This document shows, piece by piece, positions 36,372-43,776 of a stretch of DNA of 64,000 nucleotides. The DNA comes from an uncultured Pseudomonadales bacterium (lineage in GTDB: Bacteria > Pseudomonadota > Gammaproteobacteria > Pseudomonadales > Azotimanducaceae). Location of the stretch: contig CAKZWF010000031.1 of assembly GCA_937921865.1 (NCBI GenBank), positions 1 through 64,000 of the forward strand. Direction: 5' to 3'. The number at the start of each line of letters is the position of its first letter. Positions within the stretch are counted from its first letter, which is position 1. Below the pieces are notes generated by a model. The model did no database searches. It was not told the DNA's origin and was given only the letters and a program-made list of their open reading frames with translations. The position numbers and the translations under genes are program-made.

Positions 36372-36396
36372 GACTTTCGCTTCGCTCAATTAGCGA

Positions 36397-36417
36397 GTTT
36401 TCGCCTTCGGCGAAAAC
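36397..36417. terminator. Hairpin after tRNA-Arg(CCT)
   Basis: A nine-pair stem gttttcgcc/ggcgaaaac closed by a ttc loop starts 26 bases after the tRNA. Its A/T ends give a poly-T-like left arm for reverse-strand transcription; on the plus strand the following sequence (atcgtttt) is a poor T run. It may work as a weak terminator. Confidence 0.4.
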
Positions 36418-36505
36418 ATCGTTTTGACCGACTAGCGCACTTGGCAAGTCAAACACGCTCGAGTTTTAAGTTTGTCTTCTGAAATATTCCAATAATTTCA
36501 ACAGA

Positions 36506-36730
36506 TTATCTCGCTATGTTAATGTCAATCCGCCGCGTCAGCTCTGGCACGCTTTTCTCTGCAAAGCGGCTTATCTGGACGACTCCTGGAGTCACTTCGC
36601 ACAGGATGGTGGCGGTCTTACGTTCCGGTTCTTCTGGCATCCCATTGAAATTGCCGGTGATGACGAGTGGCACCCGATTTTCCGTCAAGCGCTCGACCAA
36701 ATCCGAATCGCGCTGCGTCAGAACTAGCAT
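36506..36730 (-). CDS. Divergent CsrA-like protein
   Basis: 74 residues. The N-terminus MLVLTQR and the segment TATILCEVTPGVVQISRFAEKSVPELTRRID line up with CsrA (MLILTRR...TVTVLGVKGNQVRIG..APKEV..HREEI), including an Arg at the RNA-binding position near the end. Compared with CsrA (about 60 residues), some 20 extra residues sit between the first and second strands. If real, it would bind GGA-containing mRNA leaders. Ribosome site is weak (acgg). An overlapping forward frame looks like a shadow. It lies in the tRNA-Arg(CCT) accessory stretch. Confidence 0.45.
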   Translation of the reverse strand: MLVLTQRDSDLVERLTENRVPLVITGNFNGMPEEPERKTATILCEVTPGVVQISRFAEKSVPELTRRIDINIAR

Positions 36731-36809
36731 CCGTTGCTGTCCGAAGGTGGACTATTGCGCCGCATAACAGGTGTCGGCTGCCGACTCATAACAGTCCAGG
36801 CAAAGTAGA

Positions 36810-37163
36810 TTAAGTCGTCTGTTGCACCACGGAGAAAGAGTTACCGCTGCAATCCCTGATATGCGTCATAACCCCGCCCCAATCTTGCTTCTCGGGAGGG
36901 GTCGTAAAGGTAACGCCTCGTTCGCAGCATTCTTTGTGAAAGGTGAATACGTCGTCAACCGCAACGCTAAATCCAAGATAGCGTCCGCACTCAAACTCAC
37001 CGCTTTCCTGCGGTTCAAGCAGGAGCTGCGCGTTTTCCAGCTGAAATCCAACGTAACCTTCTTCTGGTCGCCCGAAGGCTTTTTTCAACCCTATCGACCT
37101 CTCGTAGAACTCGGATGACTCAGTCAGGTTCAGGCAGGGAATGCGAATGGTGTTGACTCTCAC
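36810..37163 (-). CDS. VOC-superfamily (glyoxalase-like) protein
   Basis: 117 residues with the paired beta-alpha-beta units of the vicinal oxygen chelate fold: IRIPCLNLTESSEFYERSIGLKKAFG (about 6-31) and LGFSVAVDDVFTFHKECCERGVTFTTPPEKQDWGGVMTHIRDCSGNSFSVV (about 63-113). Usual metal ligands of glyoxalase I are only partly present, so function is open (lyase, isomerase or resistance protein). It stands alone on the minus strand in an accessory region. Confidence 0.82.
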   Translation of the reverse strand: MRVNTIRIPCLNLTESSEFYERSIGLKKAFGRPEEGYVGFQLENAQLLLEPQESGEFECGRYLGFSVAVDDVFTFHKECCERGVTFTTPPEKQDWGGVMTHIRDCSGNSFSVVQQTT

Positions 37164-37446
37164 GGTGATCTTCTTGCTTATCTATAGGGTTGAGATGTTA
37201 AGACTAGTGGTCGGGATGAGAAAGTCAGTATACGGCTGTGGGTTGAGTCGGTAGCTGACATATCCGGGTTGGTTAGACTGACAACAAGTTCATCATGGTG
37301 AGATTCCTGCATTGGGGCGTTAAATATGCAAGCGTTTGCTAAGAATCCGATCTCAGTGTTTTACTGGCTGAAACCGACTTTTACATAGTGAAATTTTTCT
37401 AGCGCTGTACAGAACTGCGACACCACTCAGGCTAAGGAAGCGCGAC
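37164..37446. other. AT-rich intergenic stretch
   Basis: Just under 300 bases between the VOC gene and the haemoglobin remnant. It holds short AT-rich blocks (for example tagtgaaatttttct near 37387) but no open frame with family resemblance and no clear promoter or repeat. Confidence 0.35.
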
Positions 37447-37708
37447 ATTTCCGACTCTCTTTACACTCGACTTGGTGGCTACGACGCAATAGCAACGATG
37501 CTCGTCAGCCAGGCAAAACAAGATGTTTTGCTCGCCCGGTTCTGGGAGAATCGCGCCCAGCCACAAAGGCATGGGGATTACAGAAGCTGATTGGGCACGC
37601 TTCCTGGAGATCACGGCAAGCGTAGCCGGAGAGCTGGGTGTTGGGCCAACTGAAGGCGGCGAAGTGATGGCGTTTCTGGATACCCTGAAGGCCGATATTC
37701 TGGATTAG
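37447..37708 (+). pseudogene. Broken group 1 truncated haemoglobin
   Basis: From 37453 one frame reads DSLYTRLGGYDAIAT, the start of group 1 truncated haemoglobins, continuing to ARFWENR. At about 37555-37562 the homology jumps to a second frame reading SHKGMGITEADWARFLEITASVAGELGVGPTEGGEVMAFLDTLKADILD, the family C-terminus with the proximal His. About 35-40 central residues are missing and no start codon is in frame, so heme binding and translation are lost. The remnant lies in the decayed region behind tRNA-Arg(CCT). Confidence 0.72.
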
Positions 37709-38376
37709 CGCTCTTCGTTTGATTGAGGAAATCTACAATCAGTTCCATGCGCTGCCTGCGTTCAAAGCTCTTGCCCGGGAAGATATACAGGTGGAGCCAT
37801 TACCGATGCTCGAGCAGTTCTGGACATTTCAAAACCCACCTATCAGGAGTGTTTACAGCTGGTGCAGGCGCTCGTGGTGCTTCATCACGTCAGCGCCCCC
37901 GATCATTCTAGTCAGAAGGCGTGGTCAGCTTCCGCATTGGATTTGGTTCGCCCGTAGACCCTCAACGAGTTAACCAACAATATCGGACTGGTATCTTCGA
38001 CGCGTTTGTCAGCCCAACACTCTGGTGGAGATCGGGGGTTCCTGAAGAATACTGGTGGCCCGCGTTAAGCAACGTTTTGGAGGCTGCCTGCGAACACAAC
38101 TTGAGGCAGTAAAAAGCCCAAAGCTTCAAGGAAGCTGTTGTACGTGACAATGTCACGTCAGTTTGCGTCACTTGATCTGAGCTAGCCGACAGTCTGTCGA
38201 ATTGATTGATGATAAAATGAGATTGAATCGGAATATTTTCGGGGCGGTTCACTAAACCTCGGTTCGACCCGAAATTCTGGAAGGCTGTCGGCTTGCTCTG
38301 CTGAACTGTCTGAATCATCCTGTAGCTGTGGTGGCAGGGTGAGTTGATCTGCCTGTTGCGAAAAGGACTATCCGGT
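37709..38376. other. Degenerate coding remnants and AT-rich spacer
   Basis: At 37719 a forward frame reads IEEIYNQFHALPAFKALARED, then IQVEPLP, which recalls the start of choline/thiamine-kinase-type phosphotransferases, but the similarity stops after about 30 codons. Another frame (about 37819-37955) reads ISKPTYQECLQLVQALVVLHH before a stop. I read this as the wreck of one gene with at least one frameshift. Bases 38110-38376 are AT-rich spacer with a palindrome at 38142 and the leader of the sulfotransferase gene. Confidence 0.35.
38142..38158. repeat. Perfect 8-bp inverted repeat
   Basis: acgtgaca-a-tgtcacgt is perfectly symmetric about one central base. A related half (gcgtcac) follows at 38165-38171. 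It lies about 220 bases upstream of the sulfotransferase gene and resembles a dimeric-regulator operator; no cognate regulator is adjacent. Confidence 0.5.
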
Positions 38377-39036
38377 ATGTTTTTCCGACATAAGAAGCGT
38401 TTCAAAGGCCTGCTCAAAGGCGATATGCGGGTTACTTGCTGGGATCAATACCGACTGTTGTATGTCCGCGTTCCTAAAAGTGGTAACAGTTCTATTCGCA
38501 GGTCGATTGAGCATGGTGAAAAGCGGCGCATGTCCAAAGCGCAGATCATCAAGGCGCAAAAGGACTGGACAACTTTTTCATTTGTACGAAATCCCTGGGC
38601 AAGAGTGCTGTCAGCGTTTAGTCACAAAGCCAGTACTGATACCAACTCGCCCCGGATGGTTGACGGCGTCTATCAGGGATTCCTCGATCACGGTATAGCG
38701 GTTCGAGCAGGCATGAGCTTTGCCGAATTCTGTGAACTGATCTGCGCAATTCCAGATGAGAAGACCGATAAACATCTATGTTCTCAGTCGGCATTTCTGA
38801 TTCTGAACGATGTTCCGATTGTGCCATTCATCGGTAAAATTGAGAACATGGCGGAGGACTGGAGTCGCCTGATGCAACAACTGGATATTGATATCCCCAT
38901 TCAACATATCAATCAAACCCAGCAGAACCACCAGCACTACAGCGACTTCTATCAGGACTCGGCGCTGATCAATATGGTCGGAGATAGATATGCCGAGGAC
39001 ATTCGTCATTTCGGCTACGATTTTGAGCGTCACTGA
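38377..39036 (+). CDS. Sulfotransferase family 2 protein
   Basis: 219 residues. The PAPS-binding elements of the carbohydrate/heparan sulfotransferase fold (PF03567) are present: VRVPKSGNSSIR (5'-phosphosulfate loop, about 30-41) and FSFVRNPWARVLSAF (3'-phosphate loop, about 67-81), followed by IGKIENMAEDW and a C-terminal HYSDFY...YAEDIRHFGYDF. It should transfer sulfate to a surface sugar. The start at 38377 has an aagga string nine bases upstream. Its composition is more AT-rich than neighbours and it sits at the edge of the degraded region, so it is probably acquired. Confidence 0.82.
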   Translation: MFFRHKKRFKGLLKGDMRVTCWDQYRLLYVRVPKSGNSSIRRSIEHGEKRRMSKAQIIKAQKDWTTFSFVRNPWARVLSAFSHKASTDTNSPRMVDGVYQGFLDHGIAVRAGMSFAEFCELICAIPDEKTDKHLCSQSAFLILNDVPIVPFIGKIENMAEDWSRLMQQLDIDIPIQHINQTQQNHQHYSDFYQDSALINMVGDRYAEDIRHFGYDFERH

Positions 39037-39124
39037 CGACTGGTTACTGTGAAGAACGACAAAGACGGCGCTCCCGTTCAGTACTACCAGTGGCATCCCA
39101 GTGGTCGCTGACGGGCTCAATCGT

Positions 39125-39694
39125 CTACAGCAGGGTAATCAACCAGTCGAATAGCAGGGCCGCCCCGGCGAGGGGCGGCAGAAGTCCAAGAGCTGAACCG
39201 ATCAGATAGTGGCTGAATCTCAGCGGCGCCAGGGCAAGCACATAGTTCAGCGGCGGTGCCAGCCACAGGAACAGTCTCAAAACGAAGACCGTCCCTATCG
39301 GGTTCCTATCAAGCCGCGCCAGCGCACGGCGCAGCCACGGTGTTTCGGATTGTTGAAGCAGGGTGCCGCCAATTCTGCGAACCAGCGCAAAACTGACGCT
39401 GACAGAGATGACCGCGCCCAGATAAGCAAGTGCGAAACCACCCAGCTTGCCGTAGATCAGAATCGCTGCGGCGACAAACACCAGTCCTGGAACATGAAGA
39501 AATTCTCCGGTGGCGAATATTGCGATGTAGAGCATCCAGCCCCATGCACCGGCTGACTGTACGAGCTCTCGCACACCTTCTATAGAAAGACGTTCACCGA
39601 TGCCGAAGTATTTCCCCGCGGCAAACAGGCTGAGCAGGATGCCCGCGAGCAGCAGCAGGCGCAGTTTCAGGTTTCGCTTGCCTGGGGCGGCCAC
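39125..39694 (-). CDS. TVP38/TMEM64-type (VTT/DedA-like) membrane protein
   Basis: 189 residues with about five hydrophobic helices. The VTT core shows GEFLHVPGLVFVAAAILIYGKLGG (about 63-86) and the later LVRRIGGTLLQQSE with FVLRLFLWLAPPLNYVLAL. Related proteins are lipid scramblases or flippases or help keep membrane potential. A GTG start at 39694, eight bases behind the stop of the MBL hydrolase gene, fits an operon; a longer frame overlaps that gene and looks unlikely. Confidence 0.83.
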   Translation of the reverse strand: MAAPGKRNLKLRLLLLAGILLSLFAAGKYFGIGERLSIEGVRELVQSAGAWGWMLYIAIFATGEFLHVPGLVFVAAAILIYGKLGGFALAYLGAVISVSVSFALVRRIGGTLLQQSETPWLRRALARLDRNPIGTVFVLRLFLWLAPPLNYVLALAPLRFSHYLIGSALGLLPPLAGAALLFDWLITLL

Positions 39695-39702
39695 TGTTCT
39701 GC

Positions 39703-40626
39703 TCAGATGCTCTGGAGATCTCGACCGACCACGATGTCCCCTTGGAAATAGGCTTGCACCGCAGCCAGCCATTGCTGGTCGGTCAAGACCGGGCCGCCCG
39801 GCACGTAATGTGACAGCACCAGCGTTTTCACACCTGCTTCAGTTGCCACGCGTCCAACCTGTTCTGGTGTGGAGTGGCTTGCAAGTAGATGCTCACGCAA
39901 AGACGTGGCATTAGGTTCAGAAGCAATAAGGTCATCGAGTACTTCGAGATTCATCACTTCATGGACAAGGATGTCAGCTCCTTTTGCAAGGCTGACCACG
40001 TTGGCTGAATAGGTGGTATCACCTGAAAACACGTAGCTGCGATCGGTGTCGAAACGCAATGCATAAGAATGTTTGAACGGCGGATGATCATTCAAAGCGC
40101 AGCTCACTTTTACATCACCATTGCGAAACAGTTCACCTGGTTCAGAAAACTCGTTTACCTGAAGAAAACCGGAGAAATCCGGTCTGCCTTCATCGCGTGT
40201 GCGCAGATTGATATCGAAAGATTGGAAATCGACAAACTGAGCCATCATCTGCTTGACGGGTGGTGGTCCCCAGATGCTGATTGGTTCAGCGGGGTTGGTT
40301 GCCCAGGCGAGCAGCGGCAGGGTGCCGAGATCGGCGTTGTGATCTGAGTGGTGATGAGTAATAAAAATGTGCCGCACCGCGTTCACCGACAAACCCGCGC
40401 GCACCAGCTGTTGGGCCACGCCATTACCCGCATCGATCAGGTAAACGTCTGCGCCGATGACCAGAGCATAGGCGGATGGAAACCGGTTTGGCTTAGGGCT
40501 GGGACCACCTCCGGTCCCAAGCAGTATCAGCGTTGAACCGGGAGCGGCGGACACAATGGTGGGGCGAAACCCCAGCAGTGTAGCGGAGGCCATCAAGGCC
40601 TTAAGGACCTTGCGTCGATTGTTCAC
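39703..40626 (-). CDS. Exported MBL-fold metallo-hydrolase
   Basis: 307 residues: a basic, hydrophobic N-terminus (NNRRKVLKALMASATLLGF...IVSAAPG) that looks like an export signal, then the metallo-beta-lactamase fold with FITHHHSDHNAD (zinc motif HxHxDH, about 91-102), NDHPPF, FSGDT (Asp) and LVLSHYVPG (final His). It resembles RNase Z/arylsulfatase-type hydrolases. The substrate is unknown. It precedes a VTT membrane protein in the same direction. Confidence 0.88.
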   Translation of the reverse strand: MNNRRKVLKALMASATLLGFRPTIVSAAPGSTLILLGTGGGPSPKPNRFPSAYALVIGADVYLIDAGNGVAQQLVRAGLSVNAVRHIFITHHHSDHNADLGTLPLLAWATNPAEPISIWGPPPVKQMMAQFVDFQSFDINLRTRDEGRPDFSGFLQVNEFSEPGELFRNGDVKVSCALNDHPPFKHSYALRFDTDRSYVFSGDTTYSANVVSLAKGADILVHEVMNLEVLDDLIASEPNATSLREHLLASHSTPEQVGRVATEAGVKTLVLSHYVPGGPVLTDQQWLAAVQAYFQGDIVVGRDLQSI

Positions 40627-40676
40627 GTGCTCAGCTGCTCCCTGTACCGCCTCCGCGGGCTAACTGCGTCGGTTCG

Positions 40677-41759
40677 CTATTTGCGGACTTCGTAGTAGTT
40701 GTTCATTGGGTTGTCGTAGTCGAGTCGCGCGAAGCGACTGAAGCCTGCGGCGGAGGTCATTTCCCGCGCCACTTCTTCATTGAAACCCAGCGTTCCGAGG
40801 CCTGCGCCGTCCGCGGTCGACAACGAACTCGACATACAGACCATGATCGAAAATCCATAGAGCAGACCGGCCAGCGGGTGTTCTTCCAGGTTCTTCTGAA
40901 AGCTAGGGAAGCTGCGGATATCTTCACAGAGATAGGTCCCGTCGTCGCGAAGCGCCTGATGAATAGAGTTCAACAATGGTTGGGGATGCGCAGCATCGTG
41001 AATGACATCAAAGGTGGTGATGAGATCATAGGTGGGTTCTGCGGGCATCATCTCGTCGAGCGGATTCACAAAGCGGATGTTGGTCGCATCAATCGTGTCA
41101 AGGTGATCGCGTGCTCTGGCCAGTGCGTGTTCGCTGATGTCATAACCGACAAACTGGGAGTTTGGAAATGACTGGGCCATTGCCAGCGTGGCCACTCCAC
41201 CACCACAGCCCACGTCGGCGACCAGGGCGCCCTGCTGCAGTTTTTCCGCCACGCCATCGAGGAGAGGTAAGACATTGGGTACCAGCGTGTTCTCATTGAA
41301 GTATCGGCTCATGCGCTCAATGCCACTGGCGCAACCCGGACCATGATCGTCGTAGCTGAAGCCGATACCGGAATGGAAGCTGTTGACCAGCCCCGGCAGC
41401 GAATCAAACGATGCTGTCGCACTCTCGAATCCGCCGCCGAAGTAGGCGGGGTGTTTGGTATCGAGCAGCACGGCTACAGCTTCCGGTGAGAGATAGAAGC
41501 GATCACTTTCCGCGTCGTATTCGATCTGCTGCATGCAGGCCTGATGGCGCAGCCATTCGCGCAGCCAGCGTTCACTGAGTCCGGTTTTGTCGGCAAGCTC
41601 CTGGCTGGAAGCCATGCGCAACGAATGTAACGCTTCATAGAGTCCGAGCTTGTCACCGAGGGAGCTGATCGCACAGTTGAGACCCGCCGCGATGCCGCCG
41701 GTGACGCGGCCAACGTATTGTTCGAGGGCTTCCCTGTCGATCTGAGTTCGTGGCGTCAT
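40677..41759 (-). CDS. SAM-dependent methyltransferase with N-terminal winged helix
   Basis: 360 residues. The first 100 or so form a winged-helix dimerisation part (SLGDKLGLYEAL, TGLSERWLREWLRHQ), as in O-methyltransferases. The SAM domain follows with VADVGCGGGVATLAMA (about 177-192), YDISEHAL and FDVIHDAAHP. The overall layout is seen in a group of class I methyltransferases of unknown substrate. ATG at 41759 has a gggagc ribosome site; an earlier ATG at 41792 is possible. Confidence 0.87.
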   Translation of the reverse strand: MTPRTQIDREALEQYVGRVTGGIAAGLNCAISSLGDKLGLYEALHSLRMASSQELADKTGLSERWLREWLRHQACMQQIEYDAESDRFYLSPEAVAVLLDTKHPAYFGGGFESATASFDSLPGLVNSFHSGIGFSYDDHGPGCASGIERMSRYFNENTLVPNVLPLLDGVAEKLQQGALVADVGCGGGVATLAMAQSFPNSQFVGYDISEHALARARDHLDTIDATNIRFVNPLDEMMPAEPTYDLITTFDVIHDAAHPQPLLNSIHQALRDDGTYLCEDIRSFPSFQKNLEEHPLAGLLYGFSIMVCMSSSLSTADGAGLGTLGFNEEVAREMTSAAGFSRFARLDYDNPMNNYYEVRK

Positions 41760-41961
41760 GCGGCTGCTCCCGTTGAGAATCTGATGAGGCATCGTAACCC
41801 GGTCAGCGCCGACACTCTAGAAATCTGCGGCAGCAATAAATGTGCCTGAAACAAGGCGATCGAACGGCCTCGCTGGACGTCGACTGACTGTTTCGACAGC
41901 CCCGTTGGCGTGATACCTTTGATCCTGAAAATTCTGTATTCGTTGAGGAAGGGAGACCGCG

Positions 41962-42657
41962 ATGAAAGCATACGCTGCCGAGTTCTTTGGTACGTTCTGG
42001 CTGGTATTGGGTGGCTGCGGGAGCGCGGTGATCGCCGCGGCATTCCCCGACGTCGGCATCGGTTTACTTGGAGTTTCGCTGGCCTTCGGCCTCACTGTGC
42101 TGACGATGGCGTTTGCAATCGGTCACATCTCCGGCTGTCATCTCAATCCGGCGGTCTCGCTGGGCCTGTGGGCTGGTGGGCGCTTCTCGGGCGGACAACT
42201 TGCCCCCTACATCGTTGCCCAGGTGGCAGGTGGCATTGTCGCCGGTGGCGTACTGTATCTGATCGCCAGCGGTCAGCCGGGGTTTGATGTCAGCGCCGGT
42301 TTTGCCTCCAATGGCTATGGCGAACATTCACCTGGCGGCTATTCAATGATGTCAGCGCTCATTACTGAAGTGGTGATGACCATGATGTTTCTGCTGATTA
42401 TTCTGGGTGCAACCGACAAGCGCGCGCCGGCTGGTTTTGCGCCCATTGCCATCGGTCTCGGCCTGACGCTGATTCACCTGATCAGTATTCCAGTCACCAA
42501 CACCTCTGTTAATCCAGCACGCAGCACAGGCGTGGCACTCTATGTGGGAGATTGGGCGGTCGCTCAGTTGTGGCTGTTCTGGGTGGCACCTCTGCTCGGC
42601 GCACTGGCTGGCGCAGCGATCTATCGATTCCTGGGCGGCAAAGAGGCAACGGAATAG
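41962..42657 (+). CDS. aqpZ: Aquaporin Z
   Basis: 231 residues with six membrane helices and two NPA half-helices: [12 protein letters not shown] (about 58-69) and [14 protein letters not shown] (about 173-186). The selectivity filter appears to be of water-channel type (Phe in the first helices, His in TLIHLISIP, Thr/Cys position and Arg after the second NPA). It carries water across the inner membrane. A ribosome site (aggaaggga) lies before the ATG. Confidence 0.95.
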   Translation: MKAYAAEFFGTFWLVLGGCGSAVIAAAFPDVGIGLLGVSLAFGLTVLTMAFAIGHISGCHLNPAVSLGLWAGGRFSGGQLAPYIVAQVAGGIVAGGVLYLIASGQPGFDVSAGFASNGYGEHSPGGYSMMSALITEVVMTMMFLLIILGATDKRAPAGFAPIAIGLGLTLIHLISIPVTNTSVNPARSTGVALYVGDWAVAQLWLFWVAPLLGALAGAAIYRFLGGKEATE

Positions 42658-42707
42658 CATCTGTTGATGTTGATTCGGTTGTTGTGAAACAAAATTGTGA
42701 GAGCGTA

Positions 42708-43220
42708 ATGAAAAAGTTCTGGTTACTGGTTGTGGTTTTTTATGGGGTTTCTTCAGCCGCGGTCGTTGCCGCCGATCAGGAAGGAGACTCCGTTGTCAGG
42801 CTGTCTGAGCCTGTCGCGGCAACTGCCGACTACGAAGACTTCGGCGCGGTGCTTGAGGCTACGACACCAGCGTTGTCGCTGTCGCAGGCGGTTTCCTCAG
42901 CTGACAGTCACCAGGGCCAGCCCGTTCTGATTACCACAACCGTTGCCAGGGTTTGTCAGAAGAAGGGCTGTTTCTTTATCGCTCAGGAAGGCTCTGTTGC
43001 GGCAAGGATCACCTTCAAAGACTATGCGTTCTTCATCCCCACAGATTCCGGGCGCAAACGCGTCACGTTGCTGGGCACTGTCTCTCGTCAGCCACTGAGT
43101 ACAGAGCAGGCCCAGCACCTGACCGATGATATCGGCGGCGCTGACGCTGACGTACAACCCGGTTATGAAAATCTCATCGTTGCGCAGGCCATTCGAATCC
43201 CAATAGCGCCGGGTAGCTGA
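42708..43220 (+). CDS. Exported DUF4920 protein
   Basis: 170 residues with a signal peptide (KKFWLLVVVFYGVSSAAVVAA). The DUF4920 domain is recognised by LSQAVSSADSHQGQPVLITTTVARVCQKKGCFFIAQEG and the later ITFKDYAFFIPTDSGRKRVTLLGTV, an OB-like beta fold with a Cys pair (CQKKGC). Function is unknown. Start set at 42708 (gagagcgt before ATG); the frame is open further upstream into aqpZ but without signal sequence. Confidence 0.85.
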   Translation: MKKFWLLVVVFYGVSSAAVVAADQEGDSVVRLSEPVAATADYEDFGAVLEATTPALSLSQAVSSADSHQGQPVLITTTVARVCQKKGCFFIAQEGSVAARITFKDYAFFIPTDSGRKRVTLLGTVSRQPLSTEQAQHLTDDIGGADADVQPGYENLIVAQAIRIPIAPGS

Positions 43221-43282
43221 TTCCGGCTCACTGGTCCCTGTCTATGCGGACTCATATAAATCTATTTAATAAATTAAAAGAT

Positions 43283-43300
43283 CTATATAAAGCTATATAG
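43283..43300. repeat. AT-rich inverted repeat upstream of hipBA
   Basis: ctatata-aagc-tatatag: seven-base arms around a four-base centre, in a strongly AT-rich tract. It lies about 60 bases before the predicted hip promoter and may be a second HipB site, a nucleoid-protein site or an UP-like element. Confidence 0.4.
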
Positions 43301-43359
43301 TGCTCTTGATCTCAGCCTTGTGACCTGGTTTATTCTGACGGCCTATGTGTATCGTCAGG

Positions 43360-43388
43360 TTGTGATTTGAGAACTAGTTCTTTATAAA
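43360..43388 (+). promoter_or_regulatory. Predicted hipBA promoter with palindromic operator in the spacer
   Basis: TTGTGA (43360-43365) and TATAAA (43383-43388) are spaced by exactly 17 bases. The perfect palindrome gaactagttc (43371-43380) occupies the spacer. A dimeric HipB bound there would block RNA polymerase, which would explain the autorepression typical of toxin-antitoxin operons. hipB starts about 28 bases downstream of the -10 element. Confidence 0.55.
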
Positions 43389-43416
43389 TCTTTTATGATT
43401 TCTTAAAGTTCTTAAT

Positions 43417-43776
43417 ATGCCTAGAAACTCCAAGTCTTACTCTCTGGTCAGCGATGCGGCGCTCGGTAGTCTCAGCCAGCTGGGGGGACGTATGAAAGAA
43501 GCCCGTCTGCGCCGAAACTGGACTCAGGCTCAAACTGCTGAAAAAGCGGGACTCTCGGAGAGTTCAGTAAAGAAGGTAGAAGCTGGAAGTGCCCGCATCA
43601 CCGTAGGCGCCTATCTTGCGCTGCTCGATATCTTTGGCCTGGCCACCGCGTTTGATCAGGTCATGGCACCCGGAGATGACACGCTCGGTGATGCCCTGAG
43701 CCGCAGCGCTACCCGGCGGCGCGCAAGAGCACCGCGCAGTCAAAGCTCATCCAAACAAGATGAGTGGGAAATCTGA
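43417..43776 (+). CDS. hipB: HipB-like antitoxin, XRE-type regulator
   Basis: 119 residues with a Cro/C1 helix-turn-helix at about 22-75 (LGGRMKEARLRRNWTQAQTAEKAGLSESSVKKVEAGSARITVGAYLALLDIF) and a flexible basic tail (RRRARAPRSQSSSKQ). It should neutralise the HipA kinase and repress its own operon. Stop and next start overlap as TGATG. Gene symbol is by family, not by close identity with E. coli hipB. Confidence 0.88.
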   Translation: MPRNSKSYSLVSDAALGSLSQLGGRMKEARLRRNWTQAQTAEKAGLSESSVKKVEAGSARITVGAYLALLDIFGLATAFDQVMAPGDDTLGDALSRSATRRRARAPRSQSSSKQDEWEI

